Of a stretch of DNA of 64,000 nucleotides, positions 30,999 to 41,302 are shown piece by piece. Position 1 is the stretch's first letter. Each line of letters starts with the position of its first letter. The notes below the pieces were generated by a model. That model was not told the origin of the DNA and did no database searches. It saw nothing but the letters and a program-made list of their open reading frames with translations. Source of the stretch: PALSA-612 sp963755155 (GTDB taxonomy: Bacteria > Actinomycetota > Thermoleophilia > Gaiellales > Gaiellaceae); the NCBI GenBank assembly GCA_963755155.1, contig CAVWIV010000003.1, positions 1 through 64,000 on the forward strand. The letters are read 5' to 3'. The translations under genes and the position numbers were made by a program.

Positions 30999-31004
30999 AC
31001 AGTA
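30999..31004 (-). promoter_or_regulatory. -10 box TACTGT, leaderless promoter of the GNAT gene
   Basis: TACTGT lies seven bases before ATG 30991 and overlaps the divergent phosphorylase start codon by one base. The two divergent genes therefore share almost no non-coding promoter space. Confidence 0.45.
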
Positions 31005-31729
31005 TGGCGCGCGTGCCGATCCACCTCCGAGCGGAGCAGGGCGACTACGCGGAAGCCTGCCTCCTCCCCGGCGACCCGCTGCGCGCGAAGTACATCGCCG
31101 AGACGTTCTTCTCGGACGCCGCGCCAGGTCAACGGCGAGCGCGGCATGCTCGGCTTCACGGGGACGTTCGACGGCCGCCCGGTGTCCGTGCAGGCGAGCG
31201 GCATGGGCTGTCCCTCGGCGGCGATCGTGATCGAGGAGCTGGCGATGCTCGGCGTGAAGCGGATCGTGCGCGTCGGGACGTGCGGCGGCCTGCAGCCCGA
31301 CATGAAGCTCGGCGACCTCATCGTCGCGATCAGCGCCGTCGCCGCCGACTCGACGGCGACCCACCTCGTCGCCCGAGCCGCACACGCCCGACGGCCGACT
31401 GGGAGCTCGTCCACGGCGCCGTCCACGCCGCGAAGGAGCTCGGCAAGCCCGTGCGCGTCGGCCCGATCGTCTCCTCAGACCTCTTCTACAACCCGGACGA
31501 CGGCCAGTACGCGCGCTGGTCGGCGCGCGGCATCCTCGCCGTCGAGATGGAGGCGGCCGTGCTGTTCACGCTCGGCGCGCTCAAGGGCGTGCAGGCCGGC
31601 TGCCTGCTCACCGTCTCGGACGTCGTCGTCGAGGGCGAGTTCGTCCGCATCTCCGACGACGAGATGCGCGCGGCCGTCGACCAGATGACCGAGCTCGCGC
31701 TCACCACGGTCACGGCACACAGTCATTAG
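31004..31729 (+). CDS. Purine-nucleoside phosphorylase, DeoD/uridine phosphorylase superfamily, two frameshifts
   Basis: Splits purine (deoxy)nucleosides with phosphate to the base and (deoxy)ribose 1-phosphate. ATG 31004: VPIHLRAEQGDYAEACLLPGDPLRAKYIAETFF (His and Gly-Asp-Pro phosphate site of DeoD type), then after a frame change near 31,125 NGERGMLGFTGTFDG, SGMGCPSAAIVIEEL and VRVGTCGGLQ. A second change near 31,375 precedes GPIVSSDLFYN, ARGILAVEMEAAVLFTLGAL (ribose-binding M-E-x-E type motif) and LTVSDVV with the catalytic Asp. The corrected length is about 241 residues. It complements the purine degradation locus at 50-64 kb, which would consume the released bases. Confidence 0.85.
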   Translation: MARVPIHLRAEQGDYAEACLLPGDPLRAKYIAETFFSDAAPGQRRARHARLHGDVRRPPGVRAGERHGLSLGGDRDRGAGDARREADRARRDVRRPAARHEARRPHRRDQRRRRRLDGDPPRRPSRTRPTADWELVHGAVHAAKELGKPVRVGPIVSSDLFYNPDDGQYARWSARGILAVEMEAAVLFTLGALKGVQAGCLLTVSDVVVEGEFVRISDDEMRAAVDQMTELALTTVTAHSH

Positions 31730-31731
31730 CA

Positions 31732-32637
31732 CCGCGCACCGTCTTCCTCGTCAACCCGGCGTCGGCCGGCGGGTCGACCGGCTCGCGCTGGCCCGAGATC
31801 GCCCGGCGCGCGGCCGAGGCGGGGCTCGAAGGAGACGCGCTCTTCTCGGAGGAGCCTGGCCACCTCCGCGAGCTCGCGCGCCAGGCCGCGGCCGCAGGCG
31901 CCGAGCTGCTCGTCGCGGTGGGCGGCGACGGCACCGTGAACGAGGTCGTCAACGGCCTCGTCGCAGCGGACGCGCACGCCGAGCTCGCCGTCATCCCGCG
32001 CGGCACCGGCGTCGACTTCGTGCGGTCGTTCGAGATCCCGACGAAGCTCGACGACGCGTTCAGCGTCGTCCTCGCGGGCACGGTCGCGACCGATCGACCT
32101 CGGCCGGGCGACGTACCGCTCGTGGAGCGGCGAGACGGAGACGCGGTACTTCGCGAACGTCGCGAGCGCCGGGATGAGCGGCGCGATCGCGAAGCGCGTG
32201 AACGAGTCGAAGAGCCGCTTCGCGAAGGCCTCGTACTTCTTCGCGACGTTCTCGGTGTTCGCGCGCTGGCGAGACGGGCGAGGTGCGCGTGTCGGTCGAC
32301 GACGAGATCCGCGACGGGCGCGATGCGCGACGTCGTCGTCGCCAACTGCCGCTACTTCGGAGGGGGCATGATGATCTGCCCGGAGGCCGAGCCCGACGAC
32401 GGCGTGCTCGACGCGCTCCTCATCGGCGACATCACGAAGACCGATCTCGCGCTCACGCTGCCGAAGATCTACCGCGGCACGCACCTGCCGCACCCGAAGG
32501 CGGAGCTGCTGCGCGGGACGACCGTCAGCGTCGACGCACGCGTGCCGCTGCCGATCCAGCTCGACGGCGAGCAGCCGGGCACGACGCCGGTCACGTTCGA
32601 CGTCGTGCCGCAGGCGCTGCGCCTGCGCGTGCCCTAG
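31732..32637 (+). CDS. DagK-like lipid kinase (diacylglycerol kinase catalytic domain), two frameshifts
   Basis: The coding frame opens with TVFLVNPASAGGSTGSRWPEI, directly after the phosphorylase stop. No ATG/GTG lies in frame there, so the start is uncertain (a lost base is possible). LLVAVGGDGTVNEVVNGLV is the ATP-binding GGDGT motif of the diacylglycerol kinase/YegS superfamily, and VIPRGTGVDFVRSF the nearby substrate motif. Frame changes near 32,095 and 32,270 lead to FANVASAGMSGAIAKRV and CRYFGGGMMICPEAEPDDGVLDALLIGD. The end is VTFDVVPQALRLRVP. The corrected length is about 302 residues. The lipid substrate cannot be named. Confidence 0.8.
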   Translation, partial: PRTVFLVNPASAGGSTGSRWPEIARRAAEAGLEGDALFSEEPGHLRELARQAAAAGAELLVAVGGDGTVNEVVNGLVAADAHAELAVIPRGTGVDFVRSFEIPTKLDDAFSVVLAGTVATDRPRPGDVPLVERRDGDAVLRERRERRDERRDREARERVEEPLREGLVLLRDVLGVRALARRARCACRSTTRSATGAMRDVVVANCRYFGGGMMICPEAEPDDGVLDALLIGDITKTDLALTLPKIYRGTHLPHPKAELLRGTTVSVDARVPLPIQLDGEQPGTTPVTFDVVPQALRLRVP

Positions 32638-32942
32638 CTCTTCGCAGTCGTCTTCTTCGCGGCCGGCTTCTTCTTCGCCGCCGGCTTCCGCTTGGGAGCG
32701 GGCTTCGACTTCTTCTCGAGCGCCTCCAACCGCTGCTCGAGCGCCGTGATGCGCTTCTCGAGCGGGTCGATGGCCCGGATACGCGTCCCGAGCTCGTCGA
32801 GCCGGTCGCGGAGCTGCTGCGCCCCGTCGGCGAGCACCTTGCCCATCGGCAGGTCGCTGAGCTTCTGCATCGCCTCGCCGCCGGCATCGGCCAGCCGCGC
32901 CGCGAAGTCCTTCTCCTTCTCGGTCTTCGTCGTCGCCGTCAT
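32634..32942 (-). CDS. Small coiled-coil protein with histone-like Lys/Ala tail
   Basis: ATG 32942 follows AGGAGG by seven bases. 102 residues: a helical part with heptads (LADGAQQLRDRLDELGTRI, LEKRITALEQRLEALEKK) and a C-terminal basic tail of repeated KPAAKK units, like histone H1, HctB or the tails of phasin-like PhaF proteins. Such tails bind DNA or polyphosphate non-specifically. It overlaps the lipid kinase gene by four bases (CTAG), tail to tail. It is 16 bases downstream of the L,D-transpeptidase stop and could share its transcript. Function is inferred only. Confidence 0.6.
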   Translation of the reverse strand: MTATTKTEKEKDFAARLADAGGEAMQKLSDLPMGKVLADGAQQLRDRLDELGTRIRAIDPLEKRITALEQRLEALEKKSKPAPKRKPAAKKKPAAKKTTAKS

Positions 32943-32958
32943 GCGTGTTACCTCCTCG

Positions 32959-33874
32959 TCAGGCCTGGATGATTACAGGCGTTCCCGCATCGGCCGAATT
33001 GAACACCTTCCTCAGCACGTCGTTCGGCAGGCGGACGCAGCCGTGCGAGGCCGCGTGGCCGATCGACGACGGGTCGTTCGTGCCGTGGATGGCGATCGGC
33101 CCGCCCTGGATCCACTCCTGGAGGACGTCCGAGAACGCCGAGATGCCGAGCGCGCCCGGGCCCCAGGGCCCGTCGGGATCACGCGGCGATCAGCCGCTGG
33201 TTCACGTAGTAGCGGCCGGTGGGAGTCGGCGTGCCCGGTGCGCCGATGGCAACGGTCGAGCGAAGCACCGGCTCGCCCTCGCGGTAGAGGACGAGCTCCC
33301 GGTCGGAGAGGTCGATGGTGATGCGCCTCTCCCGGCGGACGAGGCGAACGTCGTCGGCATGGACGTACCCCTCGCTGCCGTTCGGGCGCATGGGTAGCCA
33401 CACGCGGTACCACTCGATCTTGCAGTCCTCGTTGAGCACGACGCGCCGCACCCCGAACACCGTCACGTGACCGTTCTCGTTGTGCGTGCCGAACGTTTCA
33501 ATCGGCTTGCCGCCCGGCGCGTCGTAAGCGACGGTCTTGCGCTCGGCGATGGTCGCGTACATGAGCCGCACGCCCCCGAGTGCCGGGTCGTCGCCGGAGC
33601 ACGGGCCGTTCCCAAGCCCAGCCGGCCGGCCACGCTGGGCGGGCTTCGCAGGCTTGCTCCGCTGGACGGACTTCTCCGGTTTGGTGACGGAGGGTCGTTG
33701 CGGCGGCGAGGGAGGATCGGCGGCCTGCGGTGGCGGAGCTACGGTCGCTGGCGGCGGAGGAGCCTGGGCGGTCTGCGGCGGCGGAGGCGCCGCGCTGCGC
33801 GGCGGAGGCGCATCGTCCTCACCGCAACCGGCGGTGGCCAATGCAAGAACGCAGGCGATCAGCGCGGCTCGCAT
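32959..33874 (-). CDS. L,D-transpeptidase lipoprotein, one frameshift
   Basis: Cross-links peptidoglycan through 3-3 bonds or attaches proteins to it, outside the membrane. ATG 33874 (not the longer frame to 33907) gives RAALIACVLALATAGC, a good lipobox. A long Pro-rich linker with Lys-Pro repeats is followed by an SH3-like domain (MYATIAERKTVAYDAPGGK, EGYVHADDVRLV) and the YkuD domain: ITIDLSDRELVLY, IGAPGTPTPTGRYYV, a frame change near 33,178, AIHGTNDPSSIGHAASHGCVRLPN with the catalytic His and Cys in SHGCVRL. The end is PVIIQA. The corrected length is about 305 residues. Confidence 0.88.
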
Positions 33875-33878
33875 GGCC

Positions 33879-34614
33879 TTAGGGTAGACACGCGAGCAGC
33901 TCTGCAACGGCCGCCAGAGTCTCTCCTGCCGACGCGTCGATCTTCAGCAATGCGTCGTCGTCGAGCGCTGTCGGCCCGCGGTTGACCACGGCGAACGCGG
34001 CCGCCTCGAGCGGCAGGCCGGCGACCGGCCAGACCTCGAGCGACGAGCCCACGACGAGCATGAGCGCGGCGCCGCGCGCAAGCTCGTACGCCCGGTCCAT
34101 CGCCGCGCGCGGCAGAAGCTCGCCGAACATCACGACGTCCGGCTTGAGAACGCTCCCGCACGTTGGGCAGCCCGGCGCCACCGCGCCTTCCAGCAGCCGG
34201 ATGACGTCGTCCAGCGGCACGCGCGTGTAGCACGAGAGGCAGCTGCGACGTGCGGATCGAGCCGTGCACCTCGATCACCGTCTGCGAGCCCGCCCGCTCG
34301 TGGAGCAGGTCGATGTTCTGGGTGACGACGGCGCTCACCCAGCCGTCGCGCTCGAGCCGTGCCAGCGAGAGGTGCGCGGCGTTCGGCTCGGCGTCTGTGA
34401 GCGCGTGCAGGCGGCGGCCGTAGAAGTCCCACACCTTCACGGGGTCGTCGCGGAAGGCCTCGATCGACGCGTACTCCATCGGGTCGTAGTTCGCCCAGAT
34501 GCCCGTCGGCGAGCGAAAGTCCGGGATGCCGCTCTCGGTCGAGACGCCTGCCCCCGTGAGGACGACGCACGGCTGCCGTTCCTGGATCAGCTCCGCGAGG
34601 CGCTCGACGCTCAC
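33879..34614 (-). CDS. cobB: Sirtuin-type NAD-dependent protein deacylase, one frameshift
   Basis: Removes acyl groups from lysines using NAD. GTG 34614 starts VSVERLAELI. Motifs: VVLTGAGVSTESGIPDFRS (NAD site), VVTQNIDLLHERAGS, VIEVHGS with the catalytic His, a frame change near 34,245, CLSC...CPTC (structural zinc), LKPDVVMFGELLP, VVGSSLEVWPVAGLP and AAFAVVNRGPTALD. The corrected length is about 245 residues. It regulates CoA-dependent enzymes in known bacteria (acetyl-CoA synthetase). It is divergent from a 4HBT thioesterase gene with a shared 20-base gap. Confidence 0.88.
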
Positions 34615-34621
34615 CGCGGCG

Positions 34622-34627
34622 ATAGTA
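34622..34627 (-). promoter_or_regulatory. -10 box TACTAT, leaderless promoter of cobB
   Basis: TACTAT lies exactly seven bases before GTG 34614. The same bases on the other strand include GATAGT (34621-34626), eight bases before ATG 34635 of the thioesterase gene, so the two divergent -10 elements appear to overlap. Confidence 0.45.
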
Positions 34628-34634
34628 CGCAGCG

Positions 34635-35045
34635 ATGGAGGGCTTCAACTTCCAGACGGAGGTCAGCGTCCGCTTCGCGGAGACCGACGCGCAGGGCGTC
34701 GCGCACAACGCCGTCTACCTCGTGTGGTTCGAGGTGGCGCGGATCGCGTATCTCGCCCGCTACGCGAACGGCTACCGGAGCATCCAGGAGCAGGGCTACG
34801 AGGCCCTCACGATCGAGTCGCACGTGCGCTACCTCAAGCCCGTCCGGTTCGACGACACGCTGGCGATCCACGCACGCTGCGGCGACATCCGCGGCGCGCG
34901 CTTTCGCTACGAGTACGCGGTCACCCGTGACGGGGAGCTCGTGGCGGACGGCTGGACGAGACACGCCGTCGTCGACGCGAAGACGCTGCGCCCGGCCCGG
35001 TTTCCGCCCTGGCTCGCCGAGGCAGTCGCTAAAGCGGAGAGCTAG
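34635..35045 (+). CDS. Acyl-CoA thioesterase, 4HBT/YbgC type
   Basis: ATG 34635 gives 136 residues in the hot-dog fold. VSVRFAETDAQGVAHNAVYL carries the catalytic Asp in the family motif (D-x-x-G-V/I-x-H/Y-N). WFEVARIAYLAR, ESHVRYLKPVRFDDTLAIHAR and YAVTRDGELVADGWTRHAVVD follow. Such enzymes hydrolyse small or hydroxylated acyl-CoA thioesters. It is single, divergent from cobB, and its end overlaps the VanW gene by four bases. Confidence 0.85.
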   Translation: MEGFNFQTEVSVRFAETDAQGVAHNAVYLVWFEVARIAYLARYANGYRSIQEQGYEALTIESHVRYLKPVRFDDTLAIHARCGDIRGARFRYEYAVTRDGELVADGWTRHAVVDAKTLRPARFPPWLAEAVAKAES

Positions 35046-36911
35046 ACGCCCGCGCCGTCGCTGGGCGGCGCGGGCTCCTCGACGGGCGGCGCTTGCTCGT
35101 CCGGCTTCTCCTCCGGCTCCGGCGGTGGCTTCGCCTTCGTGCCGACGAGGACGATCTTCTTCTCGCCCGCGGTAGGAGGAGTACCACACGTCCTCGTAGA
35201 GCAGCTTGCCGCTCGCGTCGTAGACATTCCGGCGGACGCTCGTCGAGAGCGGCGAGGAGCCCGCATCGGCGACGACCCGCTGGCCGCGGTAGAGCGACGG
35301 ATCCTTGCGCCACGTCGTCGGCGGCTTCCCCGTGACCTCGAGCGAGCCGACCTCGGACTCGACGCGCCGGTTCTGCGGCGCCCCGTAGAGGTTCACGGTC
35401 AGCGACGACGACCCGACGAACGTCCGCAGGAGCAGCCAGCGGCCGGTGTCGTTCACGAACTTCAGGTCGAGGTCGGGGTAGTTGACGGTCGCGTCGCGGC
35501 CCTGCGGGTAGTGACTGATGTAGAGCGCGTGGTTCGTGCGCTCCGTGATGTCGAGGCCGGCTTCATACGCGGCGTTGAAGACAGTCGTCGACACCTGGCA
35601 CACGCCGCCGCCGAGCCCGGTCTGGAGCTCGCCGTTGATGATCACCGGCGCCTCGAGGAACCCCTTGTCGGCGTTTCGCTCGCCCGTCGTGCCGTTGAAC
35701 GAGAACACCTGGCCGGGGCGGATCAGCGTGTGGTCGATGAGGTTGGACACGAGCTGGACGTTGTGGATCCGGTTCGCGTCGCCGCCGTAGATCGTCGTGT
35801 AGCCGCCGACGAGCCCGGTGATGCCCATCCTCTTCGCCTCGGCGGTCGTTCGGGACGGCGCGGCGGTGGCGACGACGATCGGCGCCGAGCGTCGCTCGTG
35901 GCGCAGCGCGGCGGCGAACAGGCCGTTGGCCGTACGCGGCACGTCGACGGCGCGCCCGTTCACGGCCGGCTTGACCACCACGCCGCCGCCGTCCGTGATC
36001 ACGAAGTCCGCGTTCTGCGGCTTCGTGTTGATCGTCTTCGCGAGCCGGGCGAAGTACGCGTCGGCACGCGGGCCGCCGATCTTCAGCGTCTTCGTCCCCT
36101 CCGCCGGCAGATCGAGGAGACGCGCCAGCTGGCGCTTGGAGACGAGGGTGAAGCCGTTGCCGGAAACGAGCCTGACCGGGCGGGAGACGGCCGTCCGCAC
36201 CTTCTCGGCAACCGGCGCCAGCATCTCCGCGGTCACCTTGGGCTCGGCGGCGCCCGTCGACAGCTTCACCGGCGTCCGGTCGAGGCTCGCGAGCGTGCTC
36301 ACGATCGCGGTTCGGGCAGCGTCCTTGTCGAGCGCCATCCCGGAACGCTCGGGCACGACGACCGTGCGCAGCCCGACGAGCCGGATCGCCGCATCGCGGT
36401 AGGCAATGTCGTTCGTCGTCATGGGCGCGAGCACGCGTGCGAGAGCCCGCGGGTTCACCGCGGCGGCCGGTGTGACGTCCGTCCCGAAGACCAACGTCCC
36501 CAGCCGTCGCAGACCGCGGAGCGGCCTGACGCCGTCGGTCTTTCCCTGCGCTTCCGCGACGGCGGCGCGCCAGTCGATGTTCAGGGCGAGATCGGCCGGC
36601 CGCACCTCGTACGTGCGGTCGTCGACCTCGACCGTCAAGGGCACGTTGCGGAGGCCCGCCTCACGCCGCTCCAGCCGCCGAACGGCCTCGGTGGACGACA
36701 GGCCGGCGACGTCGACGCCGGCGATCTCGACCCCGGCCGGCAGCGTGTTGGGGGAGCCCGCGTAGACGAATGCGACGGCGATGAAGATCACGGTCGCAGC
36801 CCCGACGGCAGCCACGCCCAGGCGCCGGACCAGGCGTCGGCGCGCCGCCTGCTGCCGGCGCACGCGAAGCTGCGCGAGACGCGCCTCATTGGTCCAGGTC
36901 TCCGCCTGCAC
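35042..36911 (-). CDS. VanW-family protein with peptidoglycan-binding-like repeats, one frameshift
   Basis: ATG 36911 gives a cytoplasmic basic N-terminus, one membrane segment (LGVAAVGAATVIFIAVAFVYAGS), then two putative peptidoglycan-binding domains of the PF12229 type (GVEIAGVDVAGLSSTEAVRRLERR and a second copy after 150 residues) and the VanW domain: RIHNVQLVSNLIDHTLIRPG, FSFNGTTGERN, GLGGGVCQVSTTVFNAAYEAGLDI, HALYISHYPQGRDATVNYPD. A frame change near 35,168 leads into a Pro/Glu/Lys-rich tail ending DGAGV at 35042. The corrected length is about 622 residues. Envelope location is inferred; the molecular role of VanW is not established. Confidence 0.85.
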
Positions 36912-36952
36912 GAGGCTCTTGATGTTAGCGACGGTTCGTACGTTCTAGCTAT

Positions 36953-37787
36953 TCAGAAGGTGAATAGCTCTATGCCGCCCGAGACGTTGAGCTCGACGCC
37001 GGTGATGTACGCGGCGAGGTCCGAGCAGAGGAAGGCGATGGCATGTGCCACGTCGGCGGGCTCACCCGGCCGCCGCAGCGCCGTGCGCTTGATCATCCGC
37101 TCGTTCATCGCCGCGTTGCCGAAGTTGAAGGCCTCGGTGCCGATGATCCCGGGCACGATCGCGTTCGCCGTGATGCCGTGCCGCGCGCCCTCGAGCGCGA
37201 GCGTCTTCGTGAGCCCGATCAGGCCCGCCTTCGTCGTCGAGTAGCTCGCCTGGCCGAAGCCGCCGAGCGTGCCGGCGACGGAGGCCATGTTCACGATTCG
37301 CCCCCAGCCGCGCTCGACCATGTGCGGCCAGACGGCCCGTGAGCAGTTGAACGCGCCGGTGAGGTTCACGCGGAGGTCGCGCTCCCACAGGTCGGGCACC
37401 TGGTCTCCGAGCTGACCCACATGGTCGAGCGTTGCCGCGTTGTTGACGAGGATGTCGACCGAGCCCAGTTCTTCCACCACACGCGCCACGGTCGCCTCGA
37501 CTTGCTCGCGATCCGTGACGTCGCACTTGATGGCCGCCGCGCGGCGACCGAGCTCCTGGATCTCCTTCGCGGTCTGCTCCGAGTAGACGAGGCCCTGCGC
37601 CTTCGCCACCTGGGCGAGCGCGCCGTACTCGGCCGCGTCTTCGGACTCGTCCGACTCGACCTGGATGTCGGCGATGACGACGTCTGCGCCGGCCTGCGGC
37701 GAGCACGAGCGCGTCCTGCCGGCCGAGCCCGCGCGAGCCGCCGGTGACGAGGGCAACGCGCCCGGAGAGGTCGATCTCGAGCGCCAC
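36953..37787 (-). CDS. SDR-family oxidoreductase with insertion after beta-2, one frameshift
   Basis: GTG 37787 starts VALEIDLSGRVALVTGGSRGLGRQDAL (NAD-binding TGxxxGxG). After a frame change near 37,695, ADVVIADIQ is followed by an insertion of about 25 residues (SEDAAEYGALAQVAKAQG) before TAKEIQELGRRAAAIKCDVTD. The core continues with LVNNAA, the Ser/Tyr/Lys catalytic set (NMASVAGTLGG, YSTTKAG) and VPGIIGT. The corrected length is about 277 residues. It starts three bases after the acyl-CoA dehydrogenase stop, so it is its operon partner and likely oxidises a 3-hydroxyacyl-CoA or a ring alcohol (inference). The insertion recalls SDRs that keep their nicotinamide bound. Confidence 0.8.
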
Positions 37788-37790
37788 GCG

Positions 37791-38975
37791 CTAGTCGCTC
37801 GGCATGAGGACGTCGCGGGCGATCACGAGCCGCTGGATCTGCGACGTGCCCTCGTAGATCTGGTAGAGCTTCGCGTCGCGCATGAGCTTCTCGACCGGGT
37901 ACTCCTTGATGTACCCGTAGCCGCCGAAGATCTGCACCGCGTCCGTCGTCACCTCCATCGCCATGTCCGCGGCGAATCGCTTGGCCATCGACGAGTAGAG
38001 CGTCGCCTTGCGGCCGTAGCCCGCGTCGAGCATCCACGCCGCCTGCCAGCAGAGGAGCCGCGCGGCCTCGATGTTCGTGACCATGTCCGCGATCAGGAAG
38101 TTGATGCCCTGGTTCATCGCGATCGGCTGCCCGAACGTCACGCGCTCCTTCGAGTACGCGGCCGCGTACTCGTACGCCGCCTGAGCGACGCCGACGGCGC
38201 CGATCGCCGTGCCAGGACGGGTCGTGTCGAGCGTCTGCATGGCGATCTTGAAGCCGTCGCCCTCCTCGCCGAGCCGGTTCGCGGCCGGCACGACTGCGTC
38301 GGTGAACGAGAACGCCGACGTGTCCGTCGCGCGCTGGCCCATCTTGTCGAGGTGCTTCTCGATCGTCACGCCGGGCGTGTCCATCGGCACGACGAAGGCC
38401 GAGATGCCGCGATGCTCCGCGTCGGGGTCGGTCTTGGCGAAGACGACGGTCCAGGCAGCGTGGCCCGCGTTCGTGATGAACGTCTTCGAGCCGTTGAGGA
38501 CGTACTCGTCGCCCTTGCGTACCGCCGTCGACTTCATGCGCGCCACGTCCGATCCGGCGTCAGGTTCCGTGAGGCCGAACGAGCAGAGCAACGGCTCGTC
38601 GATGAGCGGGGAGAGCCACGTGCGCTTCTGTTCGTCCGAGCCGGCGATGATCACCGGGCCGGCGCCGAGGCCGGAGCAGATGATCGACGTGCCGATGCCG
38701 GCGCAGCCCCAGCAGAGCTCCTCGCTTACGAGCGCGCCCTCGAAAAGCGACAGCTCGGGCCCGCCGTACTCGGCGGGGACGTTGACGTTCATGAGACCGA
38801 CCTCGTGAGCCTTCGCGACGACCTCGGCCGCATGGGTCTGGTGCTCGTCGTACTCCGCCGCCTTCGGCCGGATCTCCTTCTCGGCGAACTCGCGCGCGAG
38901 CTCCCTCAGCGCCCTCTGCTCGTCCGAGAGCGCGAACGACGGCCCCGTGGCGGCGGCATGCTCGACTACTGCCAT
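37791..38975 (-). CDS. Acyl-CoA dehydrogenase
   Basis: FAD enzyme that introduces the 2,3 double bond into acyl-CoA and passes electrons to ETF. ATG 38975 gives 394 residues. LSDEQRALRELAREFAEKEI, CSFGLTEPDAGSDVARMKSTA and FITNAGHA are the FAD and substrate motifs; IFGGYGYIKEYPVEKLMRDAK and QIYEGTSQIQRLVIARDVL hold the catalytic Glu (YEGTSQ). The upstream GAGGAG site is preceded by a TTGACG-N18-TAAGAT promoter overlapping a TetR-type operator. It forms a two-gene unit with the SDR. Chain-length specificity is not clear. Confidence 0.9.
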   Translation of the reverse strand: MAVVEHAAATGPSFALSDEQRALRELAREFAEKEIRPKAAEYDEHQTHAAEVVAKAHEVGLMNVNVPAEYGGPELSLFEGALVSEELCWGCAGIGTSIICSGLGAGPVIIAGSDEQKRTWLSPLIDEPLLCSFGLTEPDAGSDVARMKSTAVRKGDEYVLNGSKTFITNAGHAAWTVVFAKTDPDAEHRGISAFVVPMDTPGVTIEKHLDKMGQRATDTSAFSFTDAVVPAANRLGEEGDGFKIAMQTLDTTRPGTAIGAVGVAQAAYEYAAAYSKERVTFGQPIAMNQGINFLIADMVTNIEAARLLCWQAAWMLDAGYGRKATLYSSMAKRFAADMAMEVTTDAVQIFGGYGYIKEYPVEKLMRDAKLYQIYEGTSQIQRLVIARDVLMPSD

Positions 38976-38994
38976 GCAATGGCTCCTCAGAGAG

Positions 38995-39043
38995 TCGATT
39001 GACTAGTCAGTCAATCTTACGGGGACAGCCGTCGCGGCGTCAA
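38995..39043 (-). promoter_or_regulatory. TetR operator and promoter of the acyl-CoA dehydrogenase/SDR unit
   Basis: Leftward: -35 TTGACG (39043-39038), 18-base spacer, -10 TAAGAT (39019-39014). Immediately after it is the dyad TTGACTGAC-TA-GTCAATCGA (39014-38995), covering the expected transcript start. The same 20 bp, differing at three positions, lie at the start of the TetR gene (43105-43124). Binding there would block transcription. Confidence 0.65.
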
Positions 39044-39061
39044 GGCTGGTTTCATAGCCAC

Positions 39062-40102
39062 GTGCTCACGATCGACGAAGCACGTCGCCTGTGGAAGCCG
39101 GACCGGCCGTATCTCAATACCGCGACCTTCGGGCTCCCGCCCACTCCGGCCTTCGAGGCACTTGAGCAGGCGCTCGCCGACTGGCGGCACGGCCGGACGA
39201 GCTGGGAGCACTGGTGTGACGCGACCGACCGTTCCCGCGAGCTCTTCGGGGAGCTCGTCGGCGTGCCGGCAGAGCGCGTGGCGACGGGCGCGAGCCTCTC
39301 GTACCTCGTCACGCTCGTGGCCGCGGGCATTCCCGACGGCGCGCGCGTACTCGTGCCCGAGGTCGACTTCACGTCGCTCACGTGGCCGCTGCTCGTACAG
39401 GCGCCGCGGTTCGACGGTCCGGTCGGCGCCGCTCGAGCGGGCTCGCGGACGCGATCGACTCGGAGACGGACGTCGTCGCCTTCAGCGCCGTCCAGTCCGC
39501 CGACGGCGCGGTCGCCGATCTCGACGCCATAGCCGCAGCGGCCGCCGCCCACGGGACGTTCACGATCGTCGACGGCTCCCAGGCAGTCAGCTGGCTGCCC
39601 GATCGACGGCTCCCGGTTCGACGCCGTCGCGTGCGCCGCCTACAAGTGGCTCATGTCGCCGCGCGGCACGGCGTTCCTGGCGCTCTCCGAGCGTGCGCTT
39701 GAGCAGACGCCGCCGCTGGCAGCCAACTGGTTCGCCGCCGAGGATCGCTTCGGCAGCTACTACCACGCGGATGTGCGGCTGGCGAAGGACGCCAGGAGGC
39801 TCGACCTCTCACCCGCGTGGTTCTCGTGGGTCGGCACCGAGCCGGCCCTCCGTCTTCTCACCGAGATCGGCGTCGCCGCGATCCACGAGCACGATGTCGG
39901 CTCGCGAACCGGTTCCGCGACGGCCTCGACCTTCCGCCCTCGCAGCTCGGCGATCGTGTCCACGAACCTGCCGGGCGCCGAAGAGCGGCTCGAGCGCGCC
40001 GGCATTCGCGCCGCCGTGCGCGGCGGCGCGCTGCGCGCGTCGTTCCACCTCTACAACACGGATGACGACGTGGACGCGGCGTTGTCCGCGTTGCTCGACT
40101 AA
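39062..40102 (+). CDS. Class V PLP-dependent aminotransferase/desulfurase-fold protein, about three frameshifts
   Basis: GTG 39062 starts VLTIDEARRLWKPDRPYLNTATFGLP, the N-terminal pattern of the isopenicillin-N-epimerase/CsdA-like class V group. VATGASLSYLVTLVAAG, then after a frame change near 39,425 DVVAFSAVQSADGAVADLDAI and FTIVDGSQAVSWLP (Asp binding the pyridine nitrogen), and after another near 39,600 CAAYKWLMSPRG with the PLP-binding Lys. A third change near 39,920 precedes VSTNLPGAEERLE. The corrected length is about 345 residues. Substrate unknown. It is divergent from the acyl-CoA dehydrogenase unit and lies ten bases before the glutaryl-CoA-type dehydrogenase gene. Confidence 0.7.
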
Positions 40103-40111
40103 CCTCATTTC

Positions 40112-41298
<1,187 letters not shown>

Positions 41299-41302
<4 letters not shown>

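Noticed and set aside
36953..37787. Assigning the SDR as a mycofactocin enzyme
   Set aside because: The insertion is suggestive, but no mft gene is in the window and the insert sequence does not clearly match the known subfamily, so it is kept as a question only.
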